Shown here one piece after another: positions 42,977-43,980 of a stretch of DNA of 43,980 bases. The notes under the pieces were generated by a model. The model searched no databases, was not told the DNA's origin, and was given only the letters and a program-made list of their open reading frames with translations. This DNA comes from an uncultured Methanobrevibacter sp. (GTDB lineage: Archaea; Methanobacteriota; Methanobacteria; Methanobacteriales; Methanobacteriaceae), in NCBI RefSeq assembly GCF_902770715.1, contig NZ_CACXTS010000024.1, forward strand, positions 1 to 43,980, read 5' to 3'. Position numbers and translations under genes: made by a program. Positions within the stretch are counted from its first letter, which is position 1, and every line of letters begins with the position of its first letter.

Positions 42977-43097
42977 ATAAAATTACCCCTAATGTTATCA
43001 TAAAAGTAGTAATAATCATTGCACGAGTCATCCAGATAAAAACTTTGGCTTTGTTATCTGGGTCTTTCATAAATTGGTCAATTGGATTTCTTTTCAT
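42948..43097 (-). CDS. Small one-helix membrane protein next to A-type ATPase genes
   Basis: A 49-residue protein on the minus strand starting at ATG 43097 after GGTGTAAAA. A polar N-terminus (MKRNPIDQFMKDPDNKAKV) is followed by a hydrophobic segment (IWMTRAMIITTFMITLGVIL then FICHLVGLF). The good ribosome binding site and strand continuity with atpD make it likely to be real. It lies about 150 bases downstream of atpD and could be co-transcribed with it; a role in the ATPase is only a guess. Its stop lies inside the convergent ATP-grasp gene. Confidence 0.68.
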   Translation of the reverse strand: MKRNPIDQFMKDPDNKAKVFIWMTRAMIITTFMITLGVILFICHLVGLF

Positions 43098-43244
43098 TTT
43101 TACACCGTTTTCTCGAATTTCCAGTAATGAAAAATTTTTACAATAACTAAATTAAAATAACTGTTTTTAAAAATAAAATTAATTTGAGCTTTAAATAATA
43201 AAATAAATAAAAATAAAAGAAAATGAGAAGTAAAAGAGAAAAAT

Positions 43245-43931
43245 TTAAGCTTCTGCATTTTTAGCTGCTTCAGCTGCAGCAGCAGCTTTTTCATTTTTCT
43301 CCATTGTTGATCTAATCATTTTCAATCTTACGAAGTTTTCCCTTTCCATTTCTTGGAGTCTCATATCAATATACTTTTCAGTATTTTGGAATCTTGGAAT
43401 CATAATGTGTTCTAAAGCATTTACTCTACGTTTAGTAGCTTCAATTTCTTCAGCGAGTAGGAAAATAGTTTTTTCTACTTCACCAAGTTCAATTAAATAC
43501 TTAAGAGATTCCTCGAATTTCTTTGCAGCTTCGTCTAATTGTATGGTTGTGTCAGAGAAACCATAACCTCTGTCAATAATGGACCTTTCTTCCATTTTTA
43601 CATTAGTTACAGGCACTGCAACACCCATTACACTTCTTGATGTAATTTCTACATCAATAGATTCTTTAACAGATAATGCTGCTTTTCTAACAGCCAAATC
43701 ACCCATAGCAATTTGAGCTTCAAGTAAAGCATCATTAGCTTCTTTTAGACTTAATTCTGCATTTTCACGAATACCTTTGACACGATCCAAGATATCAAAA
43801 AACTCTTTAATTAAAGCGTCCCTTTTCTCTTTGAGTAAACCATGCCCTTTAACAGCAAGTTTAGTCCTGTTTTTAAGAGACAATAATTCCATACGAGTTG
43901 GATTAATTCCATCTATAATATCTTGTGCCAT
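43245..43931 (-). CDS. atpD: A-type ATP synthase subunit D
   Basis: A 228-residue protein with the subunit D opening [33 protein letters not shown] and two long coiled-coil helices (about 12-75 and 130-205). In between is a middle segment [12 protein letters not shown], and the second helix has [19 protein letters not shown], the strongest family signature. D is the central rotor stalk that turns inside the A3B3 head. The Ala-rich end ([13 protein letters not shown]) is unusually simple. GGTGATTAA precedes ATG. The atpB end lies 27 bases upstream, so this is the tail of the ATPase operon. Confidence 0.96.
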   Translation of the reverse strand: MAQDIIDGINPTRMELLSLKNRTKLAVKGHGLLKEKRDALIKEFFDILDRVKGIRENAELSLKEANDALLEAQIAMGDLAVRKAALSVKESIDVEITSRSVMGVAVPVTNVKMEERSIIDRGYGFSDTTIQLDEAAKKFEESLKYLIELGEVEKTIFLLAEEIEATKRRVNALEHIMIPRFQNTEKYIDMRLQEMERENFVRLKMIRSTMEKNEKAAAAAEAAKNAEA

Positions 43932-43958
43932 TTAATCACCTACATTACTGTAATGAGA

Positions 43959-43980
43959 TTAGTCATCTTTTGGAAGGTAT
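43959..43980 (-). CDS. atpB: C-terminal end of A-type ATP synthase subunit B (partial)
   Basis: On the minus strand the last codons read YLPKDD and then TAA at 43961-43959, 27 bases before the atpD start. Order B then D is standard in archaeal A-type ATPase operons. Only about six residues are visible, so the assignment rests on position and is tentative. Confidence 0.5.

Overview
The window is AT-rich DNA from a pseudomurein-walled methanogenic archaeon of the Methanobacteriales, most likely a gut or rumen Methanobrevibacter. The support is a set of archaeal genes: DnaG-type primase, TFB, Gar1, archaeal UMP kinase, 2-phosphoglycerate kinase, A-type ATPase subunit D, SepF and CoM/CoB-dependent fumarate reductase subunit B. 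There are also two adhesin-like beta-helix proteins and a wall-anchored protein with a pseudomurein-binding-like repeat. Ribosome binding sites of GGTGAT or GGAGG type and TATA/BRE promoters fit this group. I see no prophage, CRISPR array, insertion sequence or rRNA.

Layout: 1-3.5 kb holds the 3' end of an adhesin-like gene, a DUF308 membrane protein and an ABC1/UbiB-like kinase. At 3.5-3.7 kb lies a decayed transporter tail. 3.9-9.5 kb is a plus-strand run: tfrB, a TrmJ-like RNA methylase, a cysteine-rich ferredoxin-like protein, dCTP deaminase and glyS. 9.5-15.4 kb carries a FilR1-like regulator, a TatD-like hydrolase, a TDT-family transporter, sepF with a DUF1611 gene, and 2-phosphoglycerate kinase with a ZPR1 zinc-finger protein. 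At 15.4-16.8 kb are two tandem paralogues that look like histone folds with a C-terminal coiled coil; this is the most interesting locus. 17-24.2 kb holds a 1886-residue adhesin with ten DUF11 repeats and, divergent from it, the wall-anchored protein.

24.2-33.2 kb contains an AqpZ-type aquaporin, a nitroreductase, UMP kinase, TatD, a compact cluster of small membrane/zinc-ribbon/YbjQ genes ending in a frameshifted microprotein, a TPR protein with a TauE exporter, and several membrane proteins including an EamA permease. 33.4-36.6 kb holds a two-domain glycosyltransferase, two zinc-ribbon microproteins and a DUF447 flavoprotein, then a cysteine-rich microprotein. 36.7-38.8 kb is the gar1-tfb unit, whose promoter sits inside a perfect 28-bp palindrome, and an RraA-like gene. 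39.3-44 kb holds dnaG, bioY, a DUF1284 protein, tRNA-Gln(UUG), an ATP-grasp protein, a small membrane protein and the end of the A-type ATPase operon.

Most of this is core genome. The accessory character lies in the surface proteins, small membrane-protein clusters and microgenes. Eight short genes or gene remnants (35316, 35463, 36450, 42948, the atpB end at 43959, the frameshifted gene at 28910, the MFS remnant at 3528 and the tRNA) were read directly from the bases. All functional names rest on motif reading by eye; no database search was run.
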